A stretch of DNA of 40,801 nt from DATAWZ01 sp036266975 (GCA_036266975.1 DATAWZ010000225.1:1-40801); one strand, 5' to 3'. Shown: positions 1 through 8,515, numbered from the stretch's first letter. Numbers and translations: made by a program. Notes: generated by a model not told the origin, from the sequence alone.

Positions 1-492
1 TCGCCCGCGGCGAGGTGGCTGCCGCGCACGGCGCGCGTGGCGCACGCGAGCCGCTCGGTGAGCGCGGCGGCGTCGAGGGCGAGCCCGTCGGGCAGGCGAA
101 GGCAGCCGTACGCCGGCGCCACCAGCAGCTCGGCAAAGCCGCCGTCGCGCGCGTCGGCGACTCCCAGCCAGCGCACCCCGTTCTCGCACAGACTCATCAG
201 CCCGCCGTGGCACTGGGGGCACTGCCGGCAGTGCCCCCGCGGGTCGACCACCACCCGCTCGCCGACCGACCAACCCTCGACCTGGTCGCCGGCTCGGTGC
301 ACGACCGCGCTGAACTCGTGCACGAGTCCGTCGCCCCACGCCCGCCCGGGCGAGCCCCTCGTAGATGTGCTTCTCGGTCACGCACAACCCGACGAAGGCG
401 GGCCGCAACAGCAGCTCGCCCGGGCCCGGCCGCGGCTCGGGTCGGTCCTCGATCACGAAGCGGCCGCGGCCGCGCTGCACCAGGGCCCGCAT
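1..492 (-). pseudogene. Zinc-dependent medium-chain alcohol dehydrogenase, 3' end beyond window, one frameshift
   Basis: Reading from an ATG at 492, the first ~50 residues (MRALVQRGRGRF..., then LCVTEKHIYEG) match the N-terminal GroES-like domain of medium-chain NAD(P)-dependent alcohol dehydrogenases. The continuation is in another frame: GDGLVHEFSAVV, then CRQCPQCHGGLMSLC, the four-cysteine structural-zinc lobe, then a segment GGFAELLVAP and ALTERLA typical of the family. The frames join if one base is removed from the CCCC run at 355-358. The gene is therefore broken by a 1-nt insertion, or the run is a sequencing error. It runs off the left edge. It is divergent from the acyl-CoA synthetase operon at 631, and an alcohol-to-ketone step would fit the Baeyer-Villiger enzyme there. 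Family assignment is firm; the substrate is unknown. Confidence 0.72.
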
Positions 493-532
493 CGCCGCCG
501 CATCGCCGTAGCCTACTCGCGCGCCCCGGCCG

Positions 533-561
533 TTGACGCCCGACCGGCCGGTCGGTAGTGT
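533..561 (+). promoter_or_regulatory. Promoter with 14-bp palindromic operator in its spacer
   Basis: TTGACG (533-538), a 17-bp spacer and TAGTGT (556-561) form a sigma70-like promoter pointing at the acyl-CoA synthetase operon. The spacer holds the perfect 14-bp palindrome CGACCGGCCGGTCG (541-554), a placement typical of a repressor operator. The TetR protein encoded in the same operon (4061) is the obvious candidate ligand (inference). GC-rich palindromes arise by chance in such DNA, so the promoter geometry is the stronger evidence. Confidence 0.5.
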
Positions 562-577
562 CGCGACGGGTCGTCCG

Positions 578-634
578 ATGCATCCGAGCTACGACACCGC
601 CGAGCGCGTGATCCCGCAGGTGACGGTCGCATGA
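578..634 (+). CDS. Possible 18-aa leader ORF overlapping the start of the acyl-CoA synthetase gene
   Basis: ATG at 578 opens an 18-codon frame, MHPSYDTAERVIPQVTVA. Its TGA (632-634) overlaps the ATG at 631 as ATGA, the layout used for translational coupling. It would lie in the 5' leader if transcription starts near 568. No similarity is recognised, and there is no strong ribosome-binding site just before it. It may be chance. Confidence 0.25.
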   Translation: MHPSYDTAERVIPQVTVA

Positions 635-2199
635 ACGTCGCCTGGTGGCTCGAGCACGCGGCGGACGAGTCACCGCAGCGGCTCGCGCTCGTCGACGGGC
701 GTGGCGGCGAGCAGCTGACCTACGCCGAACTGCAGGCGCGCGCGCAGGCGCTCGCGGCGGCGCTGCGGCGCGAGGGGGGCGTCCGACCGGGCGACGTGGT
801 GGCCACGCTCATGGGCGACGACTGCTGGCACACCGCGCTGTTCTACGGAGTGCTGCGGCTGGGAGCGACGTTCAGCGGCTTCAACCGTGCCCTGCACCTG
901 GAGAAGTTCGCGATGGACGCCGAGCGCTCGCGAGTGCGCGTGCTCGTCGTCGGCTCCGACCACGTGGACGTGGGCCGCGAGTTGCTCGTCCGCACCGGCG
1001 TGGAGCGGCTGCTCGTCTGCGGCCCGAAGGTCCCGGACGATCTGCCCGACCTGCGGGCGCTGAGCGCCGCCGCGGCGGGCGAGCGGGTGGCGATGACGCT
1101 GCGCACCGCCGAGGACATCGCCGCGGTCAACTTCACCGGCGGGACCTCCGGCGTGGCCAAGGGGGTCATCTTTCCCCATGGTCGCCTGGGCGTTTCCGCG
1201 CAGGCCTCGCTGTTCTACGACCGGCTGACCTCGCGCGACGTCAACCTCACGGTCATCTCGCTGTGCCACTCCGGCGGGATCCACGACGCTCTGAAGTGGG
1301 TGATGGCGCGCGGCACCGTGATCCTCAGCGGCGGCTGGGACGCCGAGCTGTGCGCGAGGCTGATCCGTGAGCACGGCGTGACGTGGATCTACTTCTGGGT
1401 GCCGACGATGATCCGCGATCTGATGCGCCGCGCCGACTACGACGACCTGCCGCTGCAGGGCGTCAACGCGATCCTGTGCGGGGAGCCGGTGGGCGCCGAG
1501 CTCGAGCGTGCGCTGCTCGCGCGCGGAATGAAGGTCTCGAACTCCTACGGAATGACCGAGTCGATGCCGGTGGGGATCCTCAAGCCGCTCGCCGCCCACG
1601 GCGAGCCCGCGCCGGCGGGGTCGTGCGGGCGCCCGATCATCGAGCTGTGCGAGCTCGTCCTGAAGGACCCGGCCAGCGGCCACCGGATCGAGCAGCCCGG
1701 CGTGCAGGGCGAGATCTGCGTGCGCGGCGGGGTGATCACCCCCGGCTACCACAACGACCCCGAGCGCACGGCCGAGGCGTTCGACGAGGAGGGGTTCCTG
1801 CACACGCGCGACTTGGCCCACGTCGACGAGGACGGCTGGTACTGGGTCGGCGGCCGGACCGACGACATCATCAACAGCGGCGCCGAGAAGCTCTCGCTGG
1901 TCGAGGTCGAGGAGATGCTGCGCCGCCACCCCGCGGTCGTCGACGTCGCCTGCATCGGGGTCGCGCACGAGCGCTTTGGCGAGGTCCCCGCCGCCTTCGT
2001 GGTCGGGGACGTCTCGGCGGAGGAGCTCGACCACCACTGCCAAGTGAACCTCGAGCGTTGGAAGCGCCCCCGGCTGTACATGCTTATCCCCGAAATCCCC
2101 CGAACGCTGCCCAAGCGGACAAAGGATCTGGCCCGCCTGCGCGCGATGCTCGAGGGCGTTGTCCTGCCTGACGAGCCGGGCGTGCGCACCCAGTGCTGA
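631..2199 (+). CDS. AMP-dependent acyl-CoA synthetase (FadD-like)
   Basis: 522 aa. It activates a carboxylic acid to its acyl-CoA through an acyl-adenylate in the cytoplasm. ANL-superfamily signatures are present in order: the phosphate-binding loop FTGGTSGVAKG near residue 168, YGMTES near 306, the hinge region GGRTDDIINSGAEKLS near 407, and a C-terminal PKRTKD near 493 that supplies the catalytic lysine position. The length fits a complete family member. ATG 631 is preceded by AGGTGA at a suitable distance. Its stop overlaps the GTG start of the monooxygenase gene, so the two are probably translationally coupled. In this operon it would activate the acid released after Baeyer-Villiger oxidation and ester cleavage, or an unrelated fatty or aromatic acid. 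Chain length cannot be read from the sequence. Confidence 0.88.
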   Translation: MNVAWWLEHAADESPQRLALVDGRGGEQLTYAELQARAQALAAALRREGGVRPGDVVATLMGDDCWHTALFYGVLRLGATFSGFNRALHLEKFAMDAERSRVRVLVVGSDHVDVGRELLVRTGVERLLVCGPKVPDDLPDLRALSAAAAGERVAMTLRTAEDIAAVNFTGGTSGVAKGVIFPHGRLGVSAQASLFYDRLTSRDVNLTVISLCHSGGIHDALKWVMARGTVILSGGWDAELCARLIREHGVTWIYFWVPTMIRDLMRRADYDDLPLQGVNAILCGEPVGAELERALLARGMKVSNSYGMTESMPVGILKPLAAHGEPAPAGSCGRPIIELCELVLKDPASGHRIEQPGVQGEICVRGGVITPGYHNDPERTAEAFDEEGFLHTRDLAHVDEDGWYWVGGRTDDIINSGAEKLSLVEVEEMLRRHPAVVDVACIGVAHERFGEVPAAFVVGDVSAEELDHHCQVNLERWKRPRLYMLIPEIPRTLPKRTKDLARLRAMLEGVVLPDEPGVRTQC

Positions 2200-4064
2200 G
2201 CGCCGAGCAGGCGCTGCAGGGCGCGCACTATCCCACGCTGCTGATGGTGCTCGTCCAGCTCACCGGCGATGAGCGCTGGCTCGGCGAGCGCTACCGGCCG
2301 GCGCGCCCGCGCGGGTTTCGCGACCCCGACGACGGCGGGCTCGGCGAGGAGGTGCGCGACGAGATCCGCGCGGCGGCGCTCGCGGCGCTGGGCGAGTGGC
2401 GCGAAGGCGCGGACGCGGCGCCCGTCCCGCCCGAGCGGTTCGTTCGGATGATGAGCATCTTTATCGGCGAGCAGGTCGGCGAGGAGTACGTCGAGCTGGC
2501 GAGCGAGGAGATCGGGCTGCGCGACCGCGACGAGCCGTGGGCCACGAGCCACACCCGGATGCGCACCGACGCGCTCGACGTGGTCATCGTCGGCGCCGGC
2601 TTCTCGGGGCTGTGCATGGCGATCAAGTGCGCGCGGGCGCGGATCCCCTACGTCGTGCTCGAGCAGGCGCCGGCGCTCGGCGGGGTCTGGCGCGAGAACG
2701 TCTACCCCGGCGTCAAGGTCGACTCCCCCAGCCACCTCTACCAGCTGTCCTTCGCGGCCCAGCCCGACTGGCCCGGCTACTACTCCCGAGGCGCGCGCAT
2801 CCGCGCCTACCTGGAGCGCCTGGCCGACCGCTACGACGTGCGCCCCCACATCCGCTTCGACACCGAGCTGCTCGGCGCCCGATGGGAGGGCTCGCGCTGG
2901 CGACTGCAGACCTCCACCGGCGCGCTCGAGGCGGACGTCCTGGTCTCCGCGGTCGGACAGCTGAACCGCCCCAGCATCCCGGCGATCACCGGCGCGGAGC
3001 GCTTCGCCGGCCCCGCGATGCACACCGCGGAGTGGAACCCCTCGATCGACGTCGCCGGGCGACGGGTCGCGGTGATCGGCACCGGCGCCAGCTCGATGCA
3101 ACTCGTGCCGGCGATCGCCGGGGTGGCCGAGAAGGTCACGGTGCTGCAGCGCTCGCCCCAGTGGGCGGTCCCCAACCCCGACCTCGACCGCGAGGTCAGC
3201 GAGGACGCGCGCTGGCTGCTGGCCCACGTTCCCCTCTACGCGGGCTGGTACCGCTTCCGCCAGTTCTGGCTGTGGAACGACAACATCTGGCCGACGCTGC
3301 AGATCGACCCCGACTGGCCCGACCAGGAGCGCTCGATCAACGCGGCCAACGACGCCCACCGCGAGTTCCTCACCGAGCACATCCGCTCCACGCTCGCCGG
3401 CCGCGAGGATCTGATCGCGCGCTGCCTGCCGACCTATCCGCCCTACTTCAAGCGGATGCTGATGGACACGGGCTGGTTTGCGACCATGCGCCGCGACGAC
3501 GTCGAGCTGGTCACCGACGCGATCACGCAGATCGAGCCCGACGGCCTGCGCACGGCCGACGGGCGTCTTCACCGCGCCGACGTGCTCGTCTACGCGACCG
3601 GCTTTCGGGCGCGGCGGATGCTCTGGCCGCTGCAGGTCGTCGGGCGCGACGGGGTCGTCCTACGCGACGTCTGGGGCGAGGACGACGCGAGCGCGCACCT
3701 GGGGATCACCGTGCCCGGCTTTCCCAACCTCTTCTGCCTGTACGGGCCCAACACGAACCTCGGGCACGGCGGGAGCGTCGTCTTCCACGCCGAGCTGCAG
3801 GTTCGCTACGTGATGGGCATGCTGCGCGCGATGCTCGACCGCGACCTCGCCGCGGTCGAGGTGCGCGAGGCGGTCCACGACGACTACGTCGAGCGCGTGG
3901 ACGCCGCGCATCAGCGGATGATCTGGTCGCACCGCGGCGCGAGCACCTGGTATCGGAACGCCGCCGGCCGGGTCGTGACCAACTCGCCCTGGCGGCTGAT
4001 CGACTACTGGCGCATGACCCGCGAGCCCGACCTGTCCGAGTACCTGCTCACGCCGCGGCCATGA
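2193..4064 (+). CDS. Flavin-containing (Baeyer-Villiger-type) monooxygenase
   Basis: 623 aa with a GTG start inside the end of the acyl-CoA synthetase gene. It is predicted to insert oxygen next to a ketone, giving an ester or lactone, using FAD, NADPH and O2. The first ~125 residues form a helical extension seen in some longer members. The FAD Rossmann motif IVGAGFSG lies near residue 132, followed by LGGVWRENVYPG. The class I Baeyer-Villiger fingerprint F-x-G-x3-H-T-x2-W is visible as FAGPAMHTAEW near residue 270. The NADPH Rossmann motif IGTGASS follows near 296. The stop overlaps the ATG of the TetR gene. Context (alcohol dehydrogenase, ligase, FMN reductase) suggests oxidation of an alcohol to a ketone, then to an ester. 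An N- or S-hydroxylating flavin monooxygenase is the alternative, but the fingerprint argues against it. Confidence 0.87.
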   Translation: MLSAEQALQGAHYPTLLMVLVQLTGDERWLGERYRPARPRGFRDPDDGGLGEEVRDEIRAAALAALGEWREGADAAPVPPERFVRMMSIFIGEQVGEEYVELASEEIGLRDRDEPWATSHTRMRTDALDVVIVGAGFSGLCMAIKCARARIPYVVLEQAPALGGVWRENVYPGVKVDSPSHLYQLSFAAQPDWPGYYSRGARIRAYLERLADRYDVRPHIRFDTELLGARWEGSRWRLQTSTGALEADVLVSAVGQLNRPSIPAITGAERFAGPAMHTAEWNPSIDVAGRRVAVIGTGASSMQLVPAIAGVAEKVTVLQRSPQWAVPNPDLDREVSEDARWLLAHVPLYAGWYRFRQFWLWNDNIWPTLQIDPDWPDQERSINAANDAHREFLTEHIRSTLAGREDLIARCLPTYPPYFKRMLMDTGWFATMRRDDVELVTDAITQIEPDGLRTADGRLHRADVLVYATGFRARRMLWPLQVVGRDGVVLRDVWGEDDASAHLGITVPGFPNLFCLYGPNTNLGHGGSVVFHAELQVRYVMGMLRAMLDRDLAAVEVREAVHDDYVERVDAAHQRMIWSHRGASTWYRNAAGRVVTNSPWRLIDYWRMTREPDLSEYLLTPRP

Positions 4065-4645
4065 CCGAGCGCACGGCCGATCGGGTGATGGACACCGCCG
4101 CCGAGCTGTTCCGGCGCAAGGGCTACGCCGAGAGCTCGATGCGCGAGCTGGCCGAGCTGCTGGGGATCCGCAAGGCCACGCTCTACCACCACGTGCAGTC
4201 CAAGGAGGCGATCCTCGAATGGCTCTGCATCGAGAGCCTGCGCCGCGTCACCGCCGACGTGCGCGAGGTGATCGAGCGCGAGGACGAGCCGCTGCGGCCG
4301 ATGATCGAGCGCCACCTGCTCGTCGCGCTGGCCGATCGCGACATGCACGCGACGATGCTGCTCGAGTCCGGCTCGCTGTCCGGGGAGCGCCGGGCGCGTG
4401 TCGTCGCGCTGCGGCGCGACTATGAGCTGCTCGTGGAGGGCGTGATCGCCGCCGAGCAGCGCGAGGGCCGCCTGCGGTCGGACTACGAGGCCCGTCCGCT
4501 GACCCTCTCGCTACTGAACCTCCTGAACTGGACGATCTTCTGGTACGAGCCGCAGGGCGCGATGTCGGCGGCCGATGTCGCGCGCATGCTCGCGAGCGTC
4601 TACCTCGACGGCGCGGCGCTGCCGGTGAGCGCACGTCCTGGATGA
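4061..4645 (+). CDS. TetR-family transcriptional regulator
   Basis: 194 aa, starting at the ATG whose ATGA overlaps the upstream stop. The N-terminal TetR helix-turn-helix is clear: AAELFRRKGYAESSMRELAE, then LGIRKATLYHHVQSKEAIL (residues ~10-55). The C-terminal ligand-binding half resembles the KstR-like group often found with lipid and steroid catabolic genes. It is the third gene of the operon and most simply an autoregulated local repressor whose ligand would be a pathway intermediate or acyl-CoA. The palindrome at 541-554 is a candidate operator. An alternative role is binding the palindromes at 31634, 35356 and 37200. Confidence 0.9.
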   Translation: MTERTADRVMDTAAELFRRKGYAESSMRELAELLGIRKATLYHHVQSKEAILEWLCIESLRRVTADVREVIEREDEPLRPMIERHLLVALADRDMHATMLLESGSLSGERRARVVALRRDYELLVEGVIAAEQREGRLRSDYEARPLTLSLLNLLNWTIFWYEPQGAMSAADVARMLASVYLDGAALPVSARPG

Positions 4646-5232
4646 TTGGGGATAAAAAGCGCGGCGCTCGGGGCCTCCCCGGGCGCTGCCAGGTGCTGAT
4701 GATCTCGGGCAGCCTGCGCGCCGGGTCGACCAACACGGCGCTGCTGCGCACGGCGGCCGCACTCGAGCCGCCCGGGGTGAGCGCGGTCCTCTACGAGGGC
4801 CTGGCCGGGCTGCCCCACTTCAACCCCGACGACGATCCCGACGGCGGTCGCCCGCCCGCGCCGGTGGCCGAGCTGCGGGGGGCGCTCGCGGCCACCGACG
4901 CGCTGCTGTTCTGCACCCCCGAATACGCCGGCGCGCTGCCGGGGGCGCTCAAGAACCTGCTCGACTGGAGCGTCGGCGGCGGGGAGACCTACGGCCTGCC
5001 GGTCGCGTGGGTCAACGCCGCCGGAGCGGCGGCCCCGACCGGCGCCCGGCTCGCCCACGACTCGCTGCGCACGGTGCTCGGCTACACCGGCTCGCGGATC
5101 GTCGAGGCGGCGTGCGTGCGGATTCCCGTCCCCCGCGCGGAGGTCGGCGACGACAGGCTGATCGCCGACCCGGCGATCCGGGCGGGCGTGCGCGGCGTCC
5201 TCGCGCGACTCGCGCAGGAGGCCGGAGGGTAG
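4642..5232 (+). CDS. NADPH-dependent FMN reductase / flavodoxin-like reductase
   Basis: 196 aa. The flavodoxin-like fold is indicated by the phosphate-binding loop ISGSLRAGSTN near residue 21 and by TPEYAGALPGALKNLLDW near residue 93, the signature of NADPH-dependent FMN reductases of the SsuE/ArsH/chromate-reductase group. The ATG at 4642 overlaps the TetR stop; an internal ATG at 4696 lies closer to the conserved core. As the last gene of the operon it could supply reduced FMN to flavin monooxygenases. The Baeyer-Villiger enzyme next door reduces its own FAD, so a general quinone or flavin reductase role is equally possible. Confidence 0.85.
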   Translation: MIGDKKRGARGLPGRCQVLMISGSLRAGSTNTALLRTAAALEPPGVSAVLYEGLAGLPHFNPDDDPDGGRPPAPVAELRGALAATDALLFCTPEYAGALPGALKNLLDWSVGGGETYGLPVAWVNAAGAAAPTGARLAHDSLRTVLGYTGSRIVEAACVRIPVPRAEVGDDRLIADPAIRAGVRGVLARLAQEAGG

Positions 5233-5241
5233 CCGGGCCGT

Positions 5242-6516
5242 GTGTCACCCTACGTGCCGTTGGTGACCTCCGCCCGCGGCAGCCGGACCCCCCGGAGAAC
5301 GGTCGTCGTCGTCTCGCTCACGATGATCGCCGTGCTCGTCGTCGTCGCCGTCGCCGGCGCTGTCCGGCTACAGACCGAAGCGACGCCGGTCCTGCACGCC
5401 CAGCGGGTGCTGCCCTCGATCGTGCGGTTCCCCGGCGGCGATCTGCGGCCCGTCTGGCCGACCGAGGGCGAGGCGGCCGCCGCGGTCCCGGGGATCGGCA
5501 CCGTGGGCGCCTCGGGCGGCGAGGCCCCGCTGCCGATCGCGAGCGTGGCCAAGGTCATGACCGCCTACCTGACCCTGCGGGCGTACCCGATCGCCGCTGG
5601 CCAGCGGGGCTTTCGGGTCAAGATCAGCGCCGGCGACGTCGCCGACTACCAGCAGCGGGTCTCCGAATCGCAATCGACGGTGCCGGTGGCCAAGGGCGAG
5701 GTGCTCGACGAGGCGCAGCTGCTCGAGGCGCTGCTGATCCCGTCGGCCAACAACATCGCCGCGCTGCTCGCCAACTACGTCGCCGGCTCGCAGGCGGCGT
5801 TCGTCGCGCGCATGAACGCGACGGCGCAGTCGCTGGGCATGACCCACACCACCTATACCGACCCGAGCGGCTTCACGGCGAGCACGGTCTCGACCGCCGC
5901 CGACCAGGTCCGCCTGGCCGAGGTGGCGATGCAGGAGCCCGAGCTGGCGCACATCGTGCGGATGCGCGCGGTCACCCTGCCGGTGGCCGGCACGGTGAGC
6001 AACTACGACGAGCTCGCCGGAGAGGACGGGTTCGTGGGCATCAAGACCGGGTCGGACAGCGAGGCCGGCGGATGCTTCGTGTTCGCCAACCGGCGGGTCA
6101 TCGATGGGCATCCGGTGACGGTCTACGGCGCGGTCCTCGGGCAGGACGCGGGCGTGTCGAGCACCGACGTGATCGTGGGGGCCGCGCTGGACGCCGCCGA
6201 GGCCCTCGCGGACTCGGTGGCCGACGCCATTCACGTGCGGGCGGTCCTGCCGAAGGGCACCGCGATCGCCTACGTCACCAACGCCGCCGGCAGCCGGGTG
6301 GTGGTGCGCACCAGCGCACCGCTGACCCAGCTCGGCTGGGACGGGCTGCACTACCCCGTGAGCGTCACCCTGCTGCCGCTCGGGACGACCCTCACCGCCG
6401 GCCAGCGGGTCGGGACCGTCACCCTCGGCGGCACCCACCCCGTCTCCGTCCCCGCGGTCGCCGGGAGCACGATGCCCAGCCTGTCGCTCAGCTACCGGCT
6501 GAGCCACCTTCTCTGA
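5242..6516 (+). CDS. D-alanyl-D-alanine carboxypeptidase (peptidase S11, penicillin-binding)
   Basis: 424 aa with a GTG start. One N-terminal membrane segment (residues ~22-42) precedes the extracytoplasmic domain, so the protein is a signal-anchored cell-wall enzyme. The three active-site motifs of low-molecular-mass penicillin-binding proteins are visible: SVAK (~100, catalytic Ser and Lys), SAN (~168) and KTG (~267). It trims the terminal D-Ala of peptidoglycan stem peptides. The C-terminal ~120 residues form a separate beta-rich domain that may position the enzyme in the wall. It starts 9 nt after the FMN reductase gene but is functionally unrelated. Its 3' end overlaps the convergent hydrolase gene by 29 nt. 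Confidence 0.88.
   Translation: MSPYVPLVTSARGSRTPRRTVVVVSLTMIAVLVVVAVAGAVRLQTEATPVLHAQRVLPSIVRFPGGDLRPVWPTEGEAAAAVPGIGTVGASGGEAPLPIASVAKVMTAYLTLRAYPIAAGQRGFRVKISAGDVADYQQRVSESQSTVPVAKGEVLDEAQLLEALLIPSANNIAALLANYVAGSQAAFVARMNATAQSLGMTHTTYTDPSGFTASTVSTAADQVRLAEVAMQEPELAHIVRMRAVTLPVAGTVSNYDELAGEDGFVGIKTGSDSEAGGCFVFANRRVIDGHPVTVYGAVLGQDAGVSSTDVIVGAALDAAEALADSVADAIHVRAVLPKGTAIAYVTNAAGSRVVVRTSAPLTQLGWDGLHYPVSVTLLPLGTTLTAGQRVGTVTLGGTHPVSVPAVAGSTMPSLSLSYRLSHLL
6486..6504. terminator. Stem-loop in the overlap of two convergent genes
   Basis: GCTCAGC (6486-6492), loop TACCG, GCTGAGC (6498-6504) is a perfect 7-bp stem located where the carboxypeptidase and hydrolase genes converge. No T-tract follows, so intrinsic termination is uncertain, but position and symmetry suit a bidirectional terminator. 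Confidence 0.4.
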
Positions 6517-7162
6517 ACGCCTGGACCAGCGGCGCGAGCCATTCGCTCACCGCCGCGCGCACGGGCTCGGCGCGACGCAGGGAGTGGTCTGCGGCCACCG
6601 CGACGACCGTGCGCCCGGGGCCGGGCGGCGGCATCCCGAACGGGTCGCGCTCACCCTGCACGACGAGCACCGGCATTCCGGCCGCGTCGAGCTCGGGCAG
6701 GCGGCTCTTGGCCGGGTCGTCCGCGCGACCGGGTGGGTGCAGCGGGAAGGCCAGGCACAGCACGGCGGCCGCTCCGGCGTCGGCGGCCGTGCGGCAGGCG
6801 ACCCGCGCCCCCGAGGAGCGCCCGCCGACGATCAGCGCCGCCGGGCCCGTGCGCTGGCGCAGCGCGCCGATCACCGCCAGCCAGGCCGCGTCGAGCTGAC
6901 GCGCCGGGGCGGGCGAACGCCTTCCCGCGACCCGGTAGGGCTGCTCGACGAACACGACGGCGGCCCCGAGCGAACGGGCGGCACGCGCGGCGGCGAGCAG
7001 ATCGGGCGCCCCCACGCCGCCGCCGGCGCCGTGGCCGAGAACGAGCACGGCCGGCGCCCGCCAGACCTCCTCGTCGGGGTGGATCCGCGCCGGGCCGTGG
7101 GGCGTGTCGATCTCGAGAATGGCCCCAGCGTAGAGGGGACGCAGCGGGTAGGCTCGGCGCAC
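6488..7162 (-). CDS. Alpha/beta hydrolase of the KANL3/Tex30-like (dienelactone hydrolase-related) group
   Basis: About 224 aa from a GTG at 7162. Frames further upstream would run into the divergent gene at 7185, so this start is a choice. LVLGHGAGGG (oxyanion region), then GGRSSGARVACRTA (nucleophile elbow with serine), then VLVVQGERDPFG (acid loop) and VAADHSL (catalytic histidine) give a complete alpha/beta hydrolase triad. The GRSSGA elbow and the HGAGG loop are characteristic of the small KANL3/Tex30-like hydrolases. Substrate unknown. It overlaps the carboxypeptidase gene tail by 29 nt and shares a 22-nt divergent spacer with the next gene. Confidence 0.75.
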   Translation of the reverse strand: MRRAYPLRPLYAGAILEIDTPHGPARIHPDEEVWRAPAVLVLGHGAGGGVGAPDLLAAARAARSLGAAVVFVEQPYRVAGRRSPAPARQLDAAWLAVIGALRQRTGPAALIVGGRSSGARVACRTAADAGAAAVLCLAFPLHPPGRADDPAKSRLPELDAAGMPVLVVQGERDPFGMPPPGPGRTVVAVAADHSLRRAEPVRAAVSEWLAPLVQAFREGGSAGS

Positions 7163-7184
7163 ACCCCACGATCGGAGAGCGACG

Positions 7185-7475
7185 ATGGCCGACACCCCCA
7201 CGCTGTACGTGTGCGACGCTGACGAGGGCGGCCCGCGGATGCATCCGTGCCGCCGCATTCAGCAGGCGATGCACGCCAAGGGGATCGCGTACGAGAAGGT
7301 GATCGCCGGCCACGGCAACCCGATCCCGTTCGTGCGCAAGGGCTCGCGCGAGGAGCTGCGCGCGGCGACCGGTACGACCAAGCTCCCGGCGCTCAAGCTC
7401 GCCGACGGGACCGTGGTGACCCCCTCGAAGGCGATCATGGCCTGGGTTGCCGAGCAGCCCGCCGGCGGCGCGTAG
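7185..7475 (+). CDS. Glutaredoxin/GST N-terminal-like small thioredoxin-fold protein
   Basis: 96 aa, preceded by GGAG at a good distance. LYVCDADEGGPRMHPCRRIQ places a cysteine early and a second after the first beta strand. TKLPALKLADG carries the cis-proline, and TPSKAIMAWV corresponds to the glutathione-site serine region of GST N-terminal domains. No classical CxxC is seen, so a GST-N-like or monothiol role is more likely than a dithiol reductase. It may act on mycothiol or another actinobacterial thiol (inference). It is monocistronic and divergent from the hydrolase at 7162. Confidence 0.7.
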   Translation: MADTPTLYVCDADEGGPRMHPCRRIQQAMHAKGIAYEKVIAGHGNPIPFVRKGSREELRAATGTTKLPALKLADGTVVTPSKAIMAWVAEQPAGGA

Positions 7476-7478
7476 GGG

Positions 7479-7497
7479 GGTGGTGTATAAAACCACC
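7479..7497. terminator. Small inverted repeat after the thioredoxin-fold gene
   Basis: GGTGGT (7479-7484), AT-rich loop GTATAAA, ACCACC (7492-7497) lies just after the stop at 7475. It could be a weak terminator. The loop contains TATAAA, so a promoter element is the alternative. Nothing else is recognised in the 207-nt gap up to 7682. Confidence 0.35.
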
Positions 7498-7682
7498 GCA
7501 GAGCGACGGATCCCTGCACCACCCCCAGTGGCCTAGGAGTTCGCACCCGCCAGGGCGTGAACACCTTGTTGACCGTGCCGCGCTGGCACGTGCGCGGGCC
7601 CGCCCTTGGCGATCATCATCAGCCGGCTGCTCTCCAGGCCTCCGATCTGCGCTTTACGGACGAGGTGTCAGTCGGACGATCT

Positions 7683-8354
7683 TCAGCGCCGACCCGGTCC
7701 GAACAGGGAGCTCGCGTACCGGGCCGCCTCGATCCGGTTGCGTACGCCCAGCTTCCTGTAGAGCATGCTCGCGTTCTTCTTGATGCTGTCCGGCCCGAGG
7801 TGGAGCCGGCTTGCGATCTCACGGTTGGTCGCGCCCTCGCTGATCATCAGCAAGATCTGTCGCTCGCGTTCGGTGAGCTCCACTGAGGACGGGTCCGCCA
7901 GGGCGGGGTGCGGGTGATCCAGCGCAAGGACCGCGGCGCGCACGTGGGTCACGATTTCGGAGACCGCCGTCCGTGGCGGGAGAAAGGCGGTAGCGCCGAG
8001 GGTGCGTGGGGAGCCCGACAGCGTCATGGCGCAGCGCGACGTGAGCACGATCGCCATACCTGGGTGTGCGCCCCGTAGGCTCGCAGTCCAATCGGCGACC
8101 AGCGGGCCTGCATTTGAGATGTCGAGTAGCGCTACCTCTGGATGGTGACGCGCGGCCAGCGCCTGCGCCTCATGGCCGTCACTTGCCAACAGGCATCGCG
8201 CAACCCAGGGCTGGCGTCGAAGGATTAGCGCGAGGCCGAGCCGGGTCGCCTCGTGTTCGTCGACGATCATCGGCTTGATCGAGCCGTCGGGCAGTTCGAC
8301 GTCTTGCGCTGACCGATCGGGGTCGTGGTTCGAGGTCGGATTGGTGGGGTCCAT
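7683..8354 (-). CDS. LuxR-family response-regulator-like transcription factor with degenerate receiver
   Basis: 223 aa. Residues ~27-140 resemble a receiver domain: PMIVDEHEATRLGL near the N-terminus, PEVALLDISNAG with the candidate phosphoacceptor aspartate, and VLTSR. The usual acidic pair is D-E and the conserved lysine position is replaced (AFLPP). The C-terminal LuxR/GerE helix-turn-helix is intact: ELTERERQILLMISEGATNR, then EIASRLHLGPDSIKK, then YRKLGVRNRIEAARYA. No histidine kinase is adjacent. It is divergent from the YceI-flavoprotein-ferredoxin operon and probably controls that operon or the large minus-strand operon. Loss of the lysine suggests phosphorylation-independent or ligand control (inference). 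Confidence 0.85.
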   Translation of the reverse strand: MDPTNPTSNHDPDRSAQDVELPDGSIKPMIVDEHEATRLGLALILRRQPWVARCLLASDGHEAQALAARHHPEVALLDISNAGPLVADWTASLRGAHPGMAIVLTSRCAMTLSGSPRTLGATAFLPPRTAVSEIVTHVRAAVLALDHPHPALADPSSVELTERERQILLMISEGATNREIASRLHLGPDSIKKNASMLYRKLGVRNRIEAARYASSLFGPGRR

Positions 8355-8515
8355 GGTGACTGCTCAGCCCGGTCCCGGCGGCGCCCAAGCTCGCCCGATA
8401 CCCGATCAGGTACTTCCCGGGGCAAAACCTCACTTTACCAATTGCCTTTTAGGAGAATAACCGGACCGCTGCCGCCCGCGCCAGTCCGCCCCTGACCCCA
8501 ACCCGGAGACACGCC
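8355..8515. promoter_or_regulatory. Divergent control region between the LuxR-type gene and the YceI operon
   Basis: This 161-nt gap holds an unusually AT-rich stretch (about 8427-8460). On the minus strand TTATTC-17 bp-TAAAGT could serve the regulator. On the plus strand TTTACC and AGGAGAATAA are seen, but no convincing box pair. Regulatory signals for both directions are expected here; I cannot assign them firmly. Confidence 0.35.
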
